64,000 bases of DNA from Apostichopus japonicus. Its lineage: Eukaryota > Echinodermata > Holothuroidea > Aspidochirotida > Stichopodidae. Location: NCBI RefSeq assembly GCF_037975245.1, contig NC_092574.1:17523213-17587212 (forward strand), in the 5' to 3' direction. Position 1 is the first letter of the stretch. Each line of letters starts with the position of its first letter. This document shows positions 41,901 to 46,174 of the stretch, in pieces. The notes beneath the pieces were generated by a model. The model had not been told where the DNA came from and made no database searches. It saw only the letters and a list, made by a program, of their open reading frames with translations. A program made the translations under genes and the position numbers.

Positions 41901-42433
41901 TTTACAGTTATGCAGTGTTAGGTCATTGTCATTCAAGTATATTTCTGGATAAGTAAATTGTTTCTCATCCACATCCTTAAATTTATTTTAACTGAAAAAA
42001 GGGAGATGTAACATATTGTACTCATTCTACAGTATTGTATTTTACACCACCCTTTAGCAACCACAATATGTCCTGTTGTAACCACCAACCTACCCTAAGA
42101 AGCATGGGGCTGTGGTCACTCTTAGGAATGTTTGTATATGACGCATGTTAGTAGAAGTAGTTAAGAACAATGAGTGTGTATAATGAGACACTCTGAATAC
42201 AGAAGTCAAAGCCATAACAACTCCTCTTCGAATCATCTCTTGTATAATTATCATCAAGAATATTACACTCTTACCTTCAGTTTTGACTCTTTCAAACTCT
42301 CTGTGGTGTGAATAAGATCATTGAATAGCTTCTCTACCAGAGGAAGTGATTCTATTCCCAAGGGCTGTTTGTAACCAAGCTGGTCAAGCCTCTTACGGAG
42401 GGAGACAAACTTTGCTTCTGCCATTCCACTCAT
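6694..42433 (-). CDS. CEP135: CEP135 centrosomal protein, complete coding region of 22 exons
   Basis: This is the metazoan centriole protein CEP135 (Bld10 in algae and flies). In the known family it is a coiled-coil protein of the centriole cartwheel and wall: the N-terminus binds microtubules and the protein links SAS-6 to CPAP. The exons join in phase to 1,273 codons plus stop (human: about 1,140 residues). Residues 1-53 include RKRLDQLGY and LPLVEKLF, residues ~135-158 include LQEKNLHAVVQTPG, and residues ~190-200 include DDPYIADL, all close to the vertebrate protein. The rest is almost continuous coiled coil. The last ~90 residues are basic and rich in Ser-Pro (RSPAGSPSRSPQRSK), suggesting proline-directed kinase sites. 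Coding exons (5' to 3'): 42433-42275, 36664-36352, 35200-34968, 25862-25734, 25208-24927, 23518-23368, 22460-22189, 21122-20985, 20178-20086, 19384-19322, 18122-17949, 17065-16988, 16013-15862, 14869-14754, 13758-13548, 12838-12670, 11697-11587, 10853-10668, 9481-9272, 8861-8659, 7904-7800, 6967-6694. Confidence 0.93.
7800..7904 (-). CDS. CEP135: CEP135 coding exon 21
   Basis: Residues 1148-1182, coiled coil (QTREIQTLRSRCAQLEADL). Acceptor CAACAG, donor AG|GTGACT, phase 2 on both sides. Confidence 0.88.
8659..8861 (-). CDS. CEP135: CEP135 coding exon 20
   Basis: Residues 1081-1147. Contains STERSSVRNLENLLSTNREK, very close to the vertebrate block NERHTVKNLESLLATNRDK. Donor CT|GTAAGA. Confidence 0.92.
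9272..9481 (-). CDS. CEP135: CEP135 coding exon 19
   Basis: Residues 1011-1080. LSAVRDLCTKLDASKEAL aligns with vertebrate LSSLRELCIKLDSGKD. Phase 0 at both ends, donor CAG|GTAAAA. Confidence 0.92.
10668..10853 (-). CDS. CEP135: CEP135 coding exon 18
   Basis: Residues 949-1010, coiled coil; the SDDAHRWESEA stretch corresponds to vertebrate NRAEDWEVKAHQAEG. Phase 0 at both ends, donor GAG|GTAAGG. Confidence 0.9.
10985..11070. repeat. tandem array, 18-bp unit, in CEP135 intron 17
   Basis: Four to five nearly perfect copies of TATCTATGTACAATATAA, translating on the minus strand to a repetitive peptide that is not a gene. Confidence 0.8.
11587..11697 (-). CDS. CEP135: CEP135 coding exon 17
   Basis: Residues 912-948, coiled coil (DKENLKSQVQDYIGEVARFE, cf. 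vertebrate EKEEMKSRVHKYITEVSRWE). Phase 0 at both ends, donor AAG|GTATGA. Confidence 0.92.
12670..12838 (-). CDS. CEP135: CEP135 coding exon 16
   Basis: Residues 855-911. SREREIHSLRRQID and RENRRLQEDLVTMTKENQ match the vertebrate DREINSLRRQLD and KENRRLQDDLATMARENQ blocks. Donor CAG|GTCAGA. Confidence 0.93.
13548..13758 (-). CDS. CEP135: CEP135 coding exon 15
   Basis: Residues 785-854, coiled coil; VDEKTEQTLLLEKRLSDK corresponds to vertebrate VDEKTEKIANLQENLANK. Donor AGA|GTAAGT, phase 2 out. Confidence 0.92.
14754..14869 (-). CDS. CEP135: CEP135 coding exon 14
   Basis: Residues 746-784, coiled coil. Its first base completes the split Arg codon left by the GC donor of exon 13, which supports that unusual boundary. 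Donor CTCG|GTGAGT. Confidence 0.88.
14902..14942. repeat. (TA)n microsatellite
   Basis: About 20 perfect TA dinucleotides in CEP135 intron 13, directly upstream of a tRNA-like segment. Confidence 0.9.
14964..15035 (+). pseudogene. tRNA-like segment, possibly the head of a tRNA-derived SINE
   Basis: A good A box/D arm (TAGCTCTGTTGGGAGAGC) is followed by a plausible anticodon stem GGGT/ACCC with a 7-base loop, then GAGGTTCCTGGTTC where the T arm should be. The T arm does not pair and no acceptor stem forms, so this is at best a decayed tRNA or SINE head. Confidence 0.3.
15862..16013 (-). CDS. CEP135: CEP135 coding exon 13 (GC donor)
   Basis: Residues 696-745, coiled coil (MIATLEDQVKSLNLRTEEAR). 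The frame runs to ACTCAGATGAG and the only phase-compatible donor is AG|GCAAGA. Intron 13 is therefore read as a GC-AG intron; the exon 14 acceptor restores the Arg codon. Confidence 0.85.
16988..17065 (-). CDS. CEP135: CEP135 coding exon 12
   Basis: Residues 670-695, a short coiled-coil exon (LQQQVEDLEQFLQT). Phase 0 at both ends, donor ACC|GTAAGT. Confidence 0.87.
17129..17390. repeat. tandem duplication, ~129-bp unit, in CEP135 intron 11
   Basis: Two adjacent copies share ATATTGACAGACAGTT, ATCATTTTTTTGTAACTTT and AAATTTTGTCACTGGTTGT in the same order, with scattered substitutions. Confidence 0.8.
17949..18122 (-). CDS. CEP135: CEP135 coding exon 11
   Basis: Residues 612-669. IADLRRMTMERDSLRERLK matches the vertebrate LSDLRRIMAEKEALREKLE block. 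Phase 0 at both ends, donor AAG|GTCAGA. Confidence 0.92.
18233..18836 (+). mobile_element. solo LTR in CEP135 intron 10
   Basis: A 604-bp segment starts TGTCACGAG and ends CCCGTGACA, so it has TG...CA ends. It is flanked on both sides by the 5-bp duplication ACACT (18228-18232 and 18837-18841). It is more GC-rich than the intron around it, and an AATAAA at about 18758 points to the plus orientation, antisense to CEP135. It resembles neither of the two LTR families elsewhere in the window. No internal region remains, as expected after recombination between two LTRs. Confidence 0.8.
19322..19384 (-). CDS. CEP135: CEP135 coding exon 10
   Basis: Residues 591-611. VQSNVKVLSSERDKLNLLY aligns directly with vertebrate IQSNVKLLTAERDKLSVLY. 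Phase 0 at both ends, donor CAA|GTAAGA. Confidence 0.93.
20086..20178 (-). CDS. CEP135: CEP135 coding exon 9
   Basis: Residues 560-590, coiled coil (LRREKEDLQLTVGKLERHVS). Phase 0 at both ends, donor GAG|GTAAGA. Confidence 0.9.
20380..20765. repeat. degenerate minisatellite, ~60-bp unit, in CEP135 intron 8
   Basis: Several diverged copies of a unit built from AAATCTATGCA, TACAACATAT, CAATTTTCC and CCACTGGTTTTC, with a (TA)n stretch at 20573-20592. The open frame at 20514 is a by-product. Confidence 0.6.
20985..21122 (-). CDS. CEP135: CEP135 coding exon 8 (second Tyr-Lys-Lys-Glu repeat)
   Basis: Residues 514-559. The peptide contains LEDEKEFYKKEYEMMKSL followed by SSPRSSPLRN. It echoes exon 7 (EEERDYYKEEVSVLNRI, then SPRRSP), so the two exons encode consecutive related blocks. 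Human CEP135, as I recall it, has only one such block here. Phase 0 at both ends, donor ATG|GTAAAC. Confidence 0.85.
21174..21252. repeat. tandem duplication, ~41-bp unit
   Basis: Two adjacent units contain ATTCAATGTTGATAAGTAAG or a variant and CTAAACCTAAACACATATAT, in CEP135 intron 7. Confidence 0.6.
22189..22460 (-). CDS. CEP135: CEP135 coding exon 7
   Basis: Residues 423-513. Holds a conserved coiled-coil block (VEEERDYYKEEVSVLNRIL, cf. vertebrate IEEERDFYKKELERLQHII), then a basic Ser/Pro linker (REGSPRRSPSGKNRRASSPT) that interrupts the coiled coil. Phase 0 out, donor AAG|GTAATT. Confidence 0.92.
23368..23518 (-). CDS. CEP135: CEP135 coding exon 6
   Basis: Residues 373-422, coiled coil (LRLKEKEVDKLQEIVDSIQE). 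Phase 1 out, donor AGTG|GTGAGA. Confidence 0.9.
24927..25208 (-). CDS. CEP135: CEP135 coding exon 5
   Basis: Residues 279-372. Begins IDYLQQANRDLERKL, matching vertebrate VDFLQQANKDLEKRI. Coiled coil throughout. Phase 0 at both ends, donor CAG|GTAATA. A decayed copy of its 5' edge lies upstream at 25367-25583. The plus-strand frame 24951-25277 is its antisense shadow. Confidence 0.93.
25367..25583 (-). pseudogene. decayed tandem copy of CEP135 exon 5 edge and adjoining intron
   Basis: The segment repeats 25143-25353 (the first ~65 bases of exon 5 plus ~145 bases of intron 4) about 224 bases away, in the same orientation. The exon part still reads IDYFQPANRN after a usable AG acceptor, then meets a stop (TGA) in the exon 5 frame. 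A GTGAAG that could act as a donor begins exactly 30 bases after the acceptor. Most likely it is a non-functional duplicate. Confidence 0.75.
25734..25862 (-). CDS. CEP135: CEP135 coding exon 4
   Basis: Residues 236-278. REREIQRLNRMLEGG and RSNERLVSHLNIQ match vertebrate REREIERLSVALDGG and KTNEKLIAHLNIQ. Phase 0 at both ends, donor CAG|GTATTA. Confidence 0.94.
27282..27760. repeat. tandem array, ~122-bp unit, about 4 copies, in CEP135 intron 3
   Basis: Four consecutive units begin near 27282, 27404, 27526 and 27648. Each contains TTTATCAAAGACATGRTGGA, GAATTACATAGAAGTA and CAAAGAA or a variant, then GGTAAATACA. The units differ by substitutions and small insertions. Confidence 0.85.
28040..32740. 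other. central part of CEP135 intron 3, no gene seen
   Basis: Part of the 9.1-kb intron 3 (25863-34967). It contains a purine-rich block at 29210-29330 ending in a G run, and a (CA)n run at about 30551-30570. No exon-like open frame with splice signals matching CEP135 phase was found. Confidence 0.4.
32762..33186. repeat. tandem triplication, ~150-bp unit carrying a G/C palindrome
   Basis: Three consecutive units share GAGCTGACGAGTATTCAAGA, AAAAACAACAGTTTTTAACA and CTGACACTTATCAGAAAA. Units 1 and 3 contain the palindrome AGGGGGGAGCAGTTGCTCCC followed by CTGGCTACGTC or CTGGTTACGTC. Unit 2 has lost about 30 bases including the palindrome's right arm. Read inverted, the GACGTAGCCAGGGGGGAGCA segment resembles a MITE end. 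Confidence 0.85.
34168..34262 (-). mobile_element. (TAA)n-tailed retro-fragment
   Basis: A (TAA)n tract (34172-34198) is followed by GGACATTTATAATGCGCC and GATGCTCATGGCGCAGTG. This arrangement resembles the 3' terminus of short LINE/SINE copies common in marine invertebrates. A second segment, at 45736-45805, has the same layout. The family assignment is inference. Confidence 0.4.
34968..35200 (-). CDS. CEP135: CEP135 coding exon 3
   Basis: Residues 158-235. Begins GKKRSIPFRRQRMEID (vertebrate: GKKRSIAFRRQRMQID) and contains DDPYIADLVSVADKQLERL. This block lies in the N-terminal microtubule-binding region known for the family. The acceptor is CTGCAG|GAGGTAAG; using it gives the same Gly-Gly-Lys-Lys count as the vertebrate protein. 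Confidence 0.94.
36352..36664 (-). CDS. CEP135: CEP135 coding exon 2
   Basis: Residues 54-157. VEPYRTENAKLVRENNDLHQ, ENADLRFLNSQYVHKVRSLE and LQEKNLHAVVQTPG closely follow vertebrate CEP135. The phase 1 donor is CCAG|GTACAG; the plus-strand frame 36331-36762 is its antisense shadow. Confidence 0.94.
37599..37603. repeat. target-site duplication, left copy (CTCTT)
   Basis: The five bases before the 5' LTR are identical to 42268-42272 after the 3' LTR. Confidence 0.92.
37604..37864 (+). repeat. 5' LTR of intron 1 gypsy element
   Basis: 261 bp, TGTAACATATT...GAATATTACA. Appears identical to 42007-42267. It must carry the element's promoter, but no convincing TATA box was singled out. Confidence 0.95.
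37865..37878 (+). promoter_or_regulatory. primer-binding site, tRNA-Leu type
   Basis: TGGTGTCAGAAGTG begins immediately after the 5' LTR. It is complementary to the 3' end of animal tRNA-Leu (...CACTTCTGACACCA). The deleted element at 51634-53683 carries the same 14 bases. Confidence 0.88.
37913..41815 (+). CDS. gag-pol polyprotein of gypsy retrotransposon
   Basis: An uninterrupted 1,300-codon frame fuses Gag and Pol without a frameshift. Gag occupies about residues 1-290 and ends in two zinc knuckles: CFKCGRAW from residue 217 (atypical spacing) and CRNCGKVNHFAVVC from residue 237. The protease motif DTGA starts at residue 316. In reverse transcriptase the catalytic aspartates lie in VLDAS (Asp529) and VADD (Asp591-592), where Val-Ala replaces the more usual Tyr-X. 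RNase H has Asp738 and Asp801. Integrase has an HHCC zinc finger from about residue 953, then Asp1017, Asp1070 (TDNGPQF) and Glu1106, a regular D-D-35-E set. A GPY/F-like module follows, then a tail rich in acidic and polar residues. All catalytic residues are present, so the copy looks competent. The start used is the first ATG; a second lies seven codons on, at residue 8. Confidence 0.95.
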   Translation: MLLEIANMDQLRQPGELSLQGNLAENWRKWKQMFLLYISASGIAAKTDEVKSAALLHIAGEDAVEIYNSFQWQEAGDEKTLNKVMEKFEEYCAPRKNITWERHIFNTTNQKQHETIDHYVTELRNKSKSCEFGTLAEGLIRDRIVCGVCDDQIRRRLLREEDLTLKKAVDICRASEATTHQMKSFTADTEKNLQTVRTFANSNTLRNKKFQNQTQSCFKCGRAWTQNHDCPAKGLSCRNCGKVNHFAVVCRSKQENAPKQKPKEVRVVKSQGRDSDSDPEIDEFFIGMTKNDSITNKEKWEVTLKLEDKPVLFTIDTGAECNVINYATYQRVTKQPLTKSGTKLVGYGGQRLSPLGHINLLCEYKDRYHVLDFQVVDGSPQCLLGLESSQNLELIKRVFTTKEEQKSDILDEYKDVFEGLGEITDVTHHITVDPNVPPVIHPPRKLPVALRDRVQKELERMEKLNVIERVHEPTQWVNSMVTVIKPNKTRICIDPRDLNKAISREHFPMRTIEEVVSGMPKAKVFSVLDASSGFWQIKLDEESSKFCTFNTPFGRFKFNRLPFGICSAPEVFQDVMSQVYESIEGVEIVADDILIWGETVAEHDQRLRNVLERSRLRKVKLNKSKCQIRKSEITYLGHVLSESGLKVDPEKVRAVTEMKSPEDKEGLQRFMGVITYLAKFIPNLSTESAPLRALLEKGVHWEWGDAQQKSFQRLKEKITQAPVLKLFDVTKEVTLSVDSSSLGVGAVILQEGSPVAYASKSLTKSQQNYAQIEKEMLAIVFGCERFHEYLYGQKSIHVETDHKPLEPIFKKPLYQTPHRLQQMLMKVQKYPLSVQYRPGAELFIADTLSRASLKQEADNLGEKEFEVARLEMLPISKTKMSEILHATSGDEALGELIELTRQGWPSSRTDVPIGAKPYWNYKHEITVSDGLLFRGDKLIIPTTLRPSILSQVHNAHLGVEKCKRRARDIMFWPQMSAEIEDLISKCSICNTHRRQNQKEPLHSHEIPQRPWQKLGADLFEWNRNNYLILIDYFSGYFEISHLPSTKSETVIVHCKSQFARHGIPDVLITDNGPQFKSWQFDSFSKLYKFHHITSSPYHPQSNGMAEKGVQIAKALLMKAKESGQDPYLALLDYRNTPRDNILGSPVQRLFGRRTNTLLPTTEHLLKPKILKPETVHKRLVEKRQTQKTYYDRQTKKLPELQPGDNIRLQTDKGWKPATIVSKAEQPRSYYVETAEGVQYRRNRKHLLKTGETFSYDRYDDNDIVNSDNEQTSSEDQTTNTDFRRSIRAKTKPRWHSDYEM
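41995..42006 (+). promoter_or_regulatory. polypurine tract
   Basis: AAAAAAGGGAGA abuts the 3' LTR and is the expected primer for plus-strand DNA synthesis. Confidence 0.88.
42007..42267 (+). repeat. 3' LTR of intron 1 gypsy element
   Basis: 261 bp, indistinguishable from 37604-37864. Its last base is eight intron positions from CEP135 exon 1. Confidence 0.95.
42268..42274 (-). promoter_or_regulatory. CEP135 intron 1 splice donor overlapping a transposon target duplication
   Basis: Read on the minus strand, exon 1 ends ACTGAAG and the intron begins GTAAGAG. The GT is 42274-42273 and AAGAG (42272-42268) is the right-hand target duplication. The retrotransposon begins at intron position +8. 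The donor keeps full consensus because the duplication regenerated positions +3 to +7. Confidence 0.9.
42275..42433 (-). CDS. CEP135: CEP135 coding exon 1 (start)
   Basis: Residues 1-53, starting MSGMAEAKFVSLRKRLDQL. With the first ATG, the spacing to RKRLDQLGY equals that of the human protein, so the first of two nearby Met codons (positions 1 and 4) is chosen. LPLVEKLFNDLIHTTESL is nearly identical to vertebrates. Confidence 0.93.
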
Positions 42434-42447
42434 GATTGATGATATCT
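42434..42447 (-). other. CEP135 5' UTR segment after an upstream intron
   Basis: The minus strand shows a 3' splice acceptor (ACATTTTCAG) 14 bases before the start codon. A non-coding first exon is therefore expected further right (higher coordinates). I could not place it. Confidence 0.55.
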
Positions 42448-42718
42448 CTGAAAATGTTTAGGGTGAAAACAATGCTCAATTACATAAAGTACTGTAGGGC
42501 CTACATAATAATATTTTTGTGCACTACAATGTGTATCAACTTTGTCAGTTAGGGCCTACATTCATTGAAAAATAGGCCAATTGGGAAGTAACAGTTGTTC
42601 GTTATAAATACCACCAACCGAATCATCTTGTGCTTTTCAAACATTACATCTTCCTCACAGGCTCACAAATGTTAGCAAGAAACAGAGCTTGGAAGGATTG
42701 TCATTCATTTTTAATTGT

Positions 42719-43021
42719 ATGTTATTAGGCCGTAGCTATTCTTACGACTAGTCGTAACAATTATTTATAAACTATTCTTACGACAAAGGCGAATTCAAGC
42801 GCAGTAAAGTAAATAAAGCAACTGCGCATGTAGTAGGGGTAACCCTTACCCTAACTTTAACCCTAAATCCCAATCCTAACCCTAACACTAACCCTAACCG
42901 AAAATTATTGTTACTCCTGGTCGTAAAAATATTACTCCTGTCATAAAAATATCAACTGCGCATGCGTAATCGGAAATTATTCTTACGAACAGTCGTAAGA
43001 ATAGCCACTTTGATGTTATTA
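42719..43021. mobile_element. Mutator-like MITE with telomere-like core
   Basis: The element is 42728-43012, flanked by the 9-bp duplication ATGTTATTA (42719-42727 and 43013-43021). Ends: GGCCGTAGCTATTCTTACGA on the left and, read inverted, CAAAGTGGCTATTCTTACGA on the right. TTCTTACGAC recurs several times near both ends. The centre holds a degenerate telomere-like array, flanked on both sides by CAACTGCGCATG or a close variant. A 9-bp duplication suits the Mutator superfamily; no transposase is present. Confidence 0.82.
42836..42899. repeat. interstitial telomere-like repeat inside a MITE
   Basis: Roughly nine degenerate CCCTAA units (for example ACCCTAACACTAACCCTAAC). This is the C-rich strand of the TTAGGG telomere repeat and it sits between the two arms of the MITE. 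Confidence 0.8.
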
Positions 43022-43559
43022 ATCACATAAAGACCAGACCAGAAAAGTACTTACTTATTCTACTTCCATTTGATATAAGTTATAGTGTACTCTTTGTTTG
43101 CTGTATTTGCTACTGTTAAATTTTTATTACTAATTTAATTTGTAATAATACCCACGGAATTTAGAAAAAAACTACACTAAACCTAGCCTAAATATAGTTA
43201 ACACAAATTAGAGCAGCTAGACCATAGCCTAAGTATCAAGAATGTAATTTTTAGAATTTCAACTTATAGTAGGCTAAATAAACAGTTCTTCCCAGCAACA
43301 AAGAAAAACTAATCAAATTTCTAACTGAGTCCTAGTATGAGTATGTTATCCTTAGATTACCCTAGGCTAATGTCTCAAACATTGCTTCACACCAATATAG
43401 TCCATTCATTTCGCAAAACTAGGCCTTGCATAGAATTAAGTATTTGATATACCGTTTCTTCGAAATTCGTAGTATCATATCATAATTCGTTTTATGTTTA
43501 GAGTCCTTATTTTCTTTTTATTTCATATGCAAATGTCATATGAACATAAAAATAATTCT

Positions 43560-43740
43560 CGAATGCAGTACGTGCATTAAGCCCCTCTAAAAAGAGGATT
43601 TTATACGCGATTGGACCGCTGACCATTGTCCGGACCCCGCCATTATATTTGAACAATTATACGGAAGCGTTGAAACTTCGAAGGCCTCTCTGACCTATAG
43701 ATATTGTAACCATGGAGTAACTAACTATGCACGACGTTTA
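43560..43740. promoter_or_regulatory. candidate CEP135 promoter / first-exon region
   Basis: A CpG-richer island in AT-rich surroundings. It contains a CCAAT box on the minus strand (GCGATTGGACC), CCGCCAT, and CGGAAG (ETS-like). Position and orientation fit the non-coding first exon of CEP135. No transcript evidence is available. Confidence 0.25.
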
Positions 43741-46103
43741 TTACAAATCTGGGATCAGCTTATCGTTCAACCCTCAAAACGAGCAGGCAACAAGAGATAA
43801 TATTATTTGAATGGATGGATGTAATATTGTTGGGATCATACCGCTGCGGAGAATGCTTCGAATCAGACGGACGTTTACGCGTACGGATTACGCAATCGAG
43901 ACGATGTATCACTGAATCAGGAATGTAGCCTATACTCATTCATTAATATAAGCGTAGTCAGAGTACGGTCCGCCAGTTTTTGAGATTTTAGATCTAGAAA
44001 CTATAGTGTAGAGGTCTCTGATACTGTGACTACTTGTATGCATACCTGAGTGCATAGGCGTAGGAGCCCAATTTGATTTTTGGGGGGGGGGGGCGGGGGG
44101 GGGGTGGCTGTAACGACTTGCCCGAAAAATATAACCAAAATTGTTCCCTTTCCAGGAGCTCACTACTATTATGTGATAGGGACATAGCATACAGCCTCAT
44201 GAAAGTTACTGTTAATATATTCGGTTGCACACAGACCTCCTTCCTGTTAAGTTGTGTATTTGTCTTTTGTTTTGAAGTTAAGAGTTTCAGTTACAGCTAA
44301 CCTGCTCCGCCCAACCTGCAACTCCATTCTATAATAAGACCGTTCATCTGGTTGTGATACATGTCAAAAAATGCATTAAATCCAATTTCAATTCAAATTA
44401 GCAACCCGCGTCGTAATAAAATGATAGCAACCAACCAGAACTAAGACTGATCCTTACTTATACATGGCATAATGATAAGTTAAACCTAACAACAAAATAA
44501 CCTGCAAAACTCAACCATAGTTTAAAATAAAGTGGATGATCTTTAAAGCCATTAATGCGCATATAAATTACCAAAAGAAGCCTGTAAGTCTATCAATAAA
44601 GAAGTGCGATATACGCTTCCGTACTTTTCAATAGATCAGAGTTCATTTGTTTTTATTTGGCGCCATCACTTTTCAGACAGAGTTTAGTTGCCATGACAGC
44701 ACATATGTACATGTTTGTGTACGACCCATAGAAATTTCTGTGGTACGACGCGACATGCATGGTTCTTTTAATCTATTTACTCAGTTCATATCTTAGAGCT
44801 GTGTCCTTTTTAGTAATACCGTACGTTAGGACGTGAACTCCGGCCATACTGAATACTGTAGCCTAAACTGTTTAAATGTGATCAACTGAAACAAATAAAA
44901 CCCGGTTACGGTAAGAAACTCGTTCACTGAATATACAAAAGTATGATATGATGATTAAAGTGTCCGTATTGGACTTACCCTCTTCGGATATGCACTATGA
45001 ATACGATTGCTATAGCTTAGCCACGGAGAAAAACCTGTTTCGCGAACCTAGGGCTAATGCTATCAAGTAACAGGACTGTATCCTAGAGTACAGGCGGTTC
45101 CAACATTGGAGCGACTGTCTACAATTACAAACTAGCGATTAGCACAAACTTGACGTAGGCCTAATAGAGAGTAACCTGAGTGGTACAGTAGAAGTGGAGA
45201 GCTATCCCCAATAGCCTAAATGTACAACCTATGTGTAAATGCCATAGTATTCTTAAGTTCTAATAATAATATTGCTAACGTTTAGGGCTAAGTCAGAACC
45301 TAGGCTACAGACTGATTACACTATTCTGTTACATAGAAAGATAAGTCGTAGGCTATCAGGACTAGGCAAGTCTAGCAAAAATTGACATAAACAAAACTTT
45401 GCTGTGAATCAATGTCATTCAGAGTTTTTGATGCATTTGGTTAGAAATTTAATATATTTTCAGATTTTCTGTGTCATTATGAAAACTACTACTAGGCCTA
45501 GGCTAGTATGATATAGGTTGTATTTCTTTCTTACAGTACAATCAGTATATTCGAAAGAGGCTGAGCAATAAATTCATAATTCGCCGAAAATATTTGGTTT
45601 TGTAGATTCCATTATATATTTTGTAAAAAAAAAATGGGAGTATATTTATTTTATAGGAAAGTGTAAATGCTATGTTACATCCCCTTCAACCCATTACTTT
45701 TATTTAGCAGCTTCTTTTAAATTATATTCTGGAAATTTTATATATATATATATATAATAATAATAATACAATTTATAAAGCACAAAATCCAAAAAGTTCC
45801 TAAGCACTTTACAAAGAAAATATGAACAAATAAACACAAATACAAAGACGAAAGAAAATTTATTTAAATAAATAAGTTTTGAGTTAAATTTGAAAGTAGT
45901 TAATGAGGGTATGTTGCAAATATCAAAAGGCAAAGTATGCTAAAGAATAGTTGATATGAATCTAAAATTGACATGCTATGGGACACCACTTACTATTCCA
46001 ATGTACAATGTACCACGTAAAAAATAAACACTTTTATTTATCAATGTTTTGTTGTGATTTTCTATCATTCTCTTTACAAACAAGGTGGTAACCGTTTGCA
46101 AAG
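43741..46103. other. region upstream of the FAM47E-like gene
   Basis: Contains a probable MITE remnant (GTGCATAGGCGTAGGAGCCC, then a G run) at about 44049-44110, and the TAA-tailed retro-fragment at 45736. An in-frame TAA stands 15 bases before the FAM47E-like ATG. No coding exon was found. Confidence 0.4.
45736..45805 (-). mobile_element. (TA)n/(TAA)n-tailed retro-fragment
   Basis: TA and TAA repeats are followed by ACAATTTATAAAGCACAAAA and TTCCTAAGCACTTTACAAAG, the same layout as the fragment at 34168. Probably the 3' end of a short retroposon. Confidence 0.4.
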
Positions 46104-46174
46104 ATGGCAGAATGGAAATATGACCTTGCATTAGTGAACACGTTGACAGACAAGAAAGTCCGCAGCCAGGCATG
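46104..46174 (+). CDS. FAM47E: FAM47E-like coding exon 1
   Basis: Residues 1-23 (MAEWKYDLALVNTLTDKKVR). An in-frame TAA at 46089-46091 precedes the ATG. Donor ATG|GTAGGT, phase 2. Confidence 0.85.

Larger units (their letters stand above)
37604..42267 (+). mobile_element. full-length Ty3/gypsy LTR retrotransposon in CEP135 intron 1
   Basis: A complete 4,664-bp element: 261-bp 5' LTR, primer-binding site, one gag-pol frame, polypurine tract, 261-bp 3' LTR and 5-bp duplications (CTCTT) on both sides. Both LTRs have TGTAACA...TATTACA ends and I see no difference between them, which implies a very recent insertion. It lies antisense to CEP135. Domain order protease, reverse transcriptase, RNase H, integrase assigns it to Ty3/gypsy (Metaviridae). 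The single fused frame and zinc-knuckle gag suggest the Mag-like (C-clade) branch, which is inference. There is no envelope frame. Confidence 0.96.
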
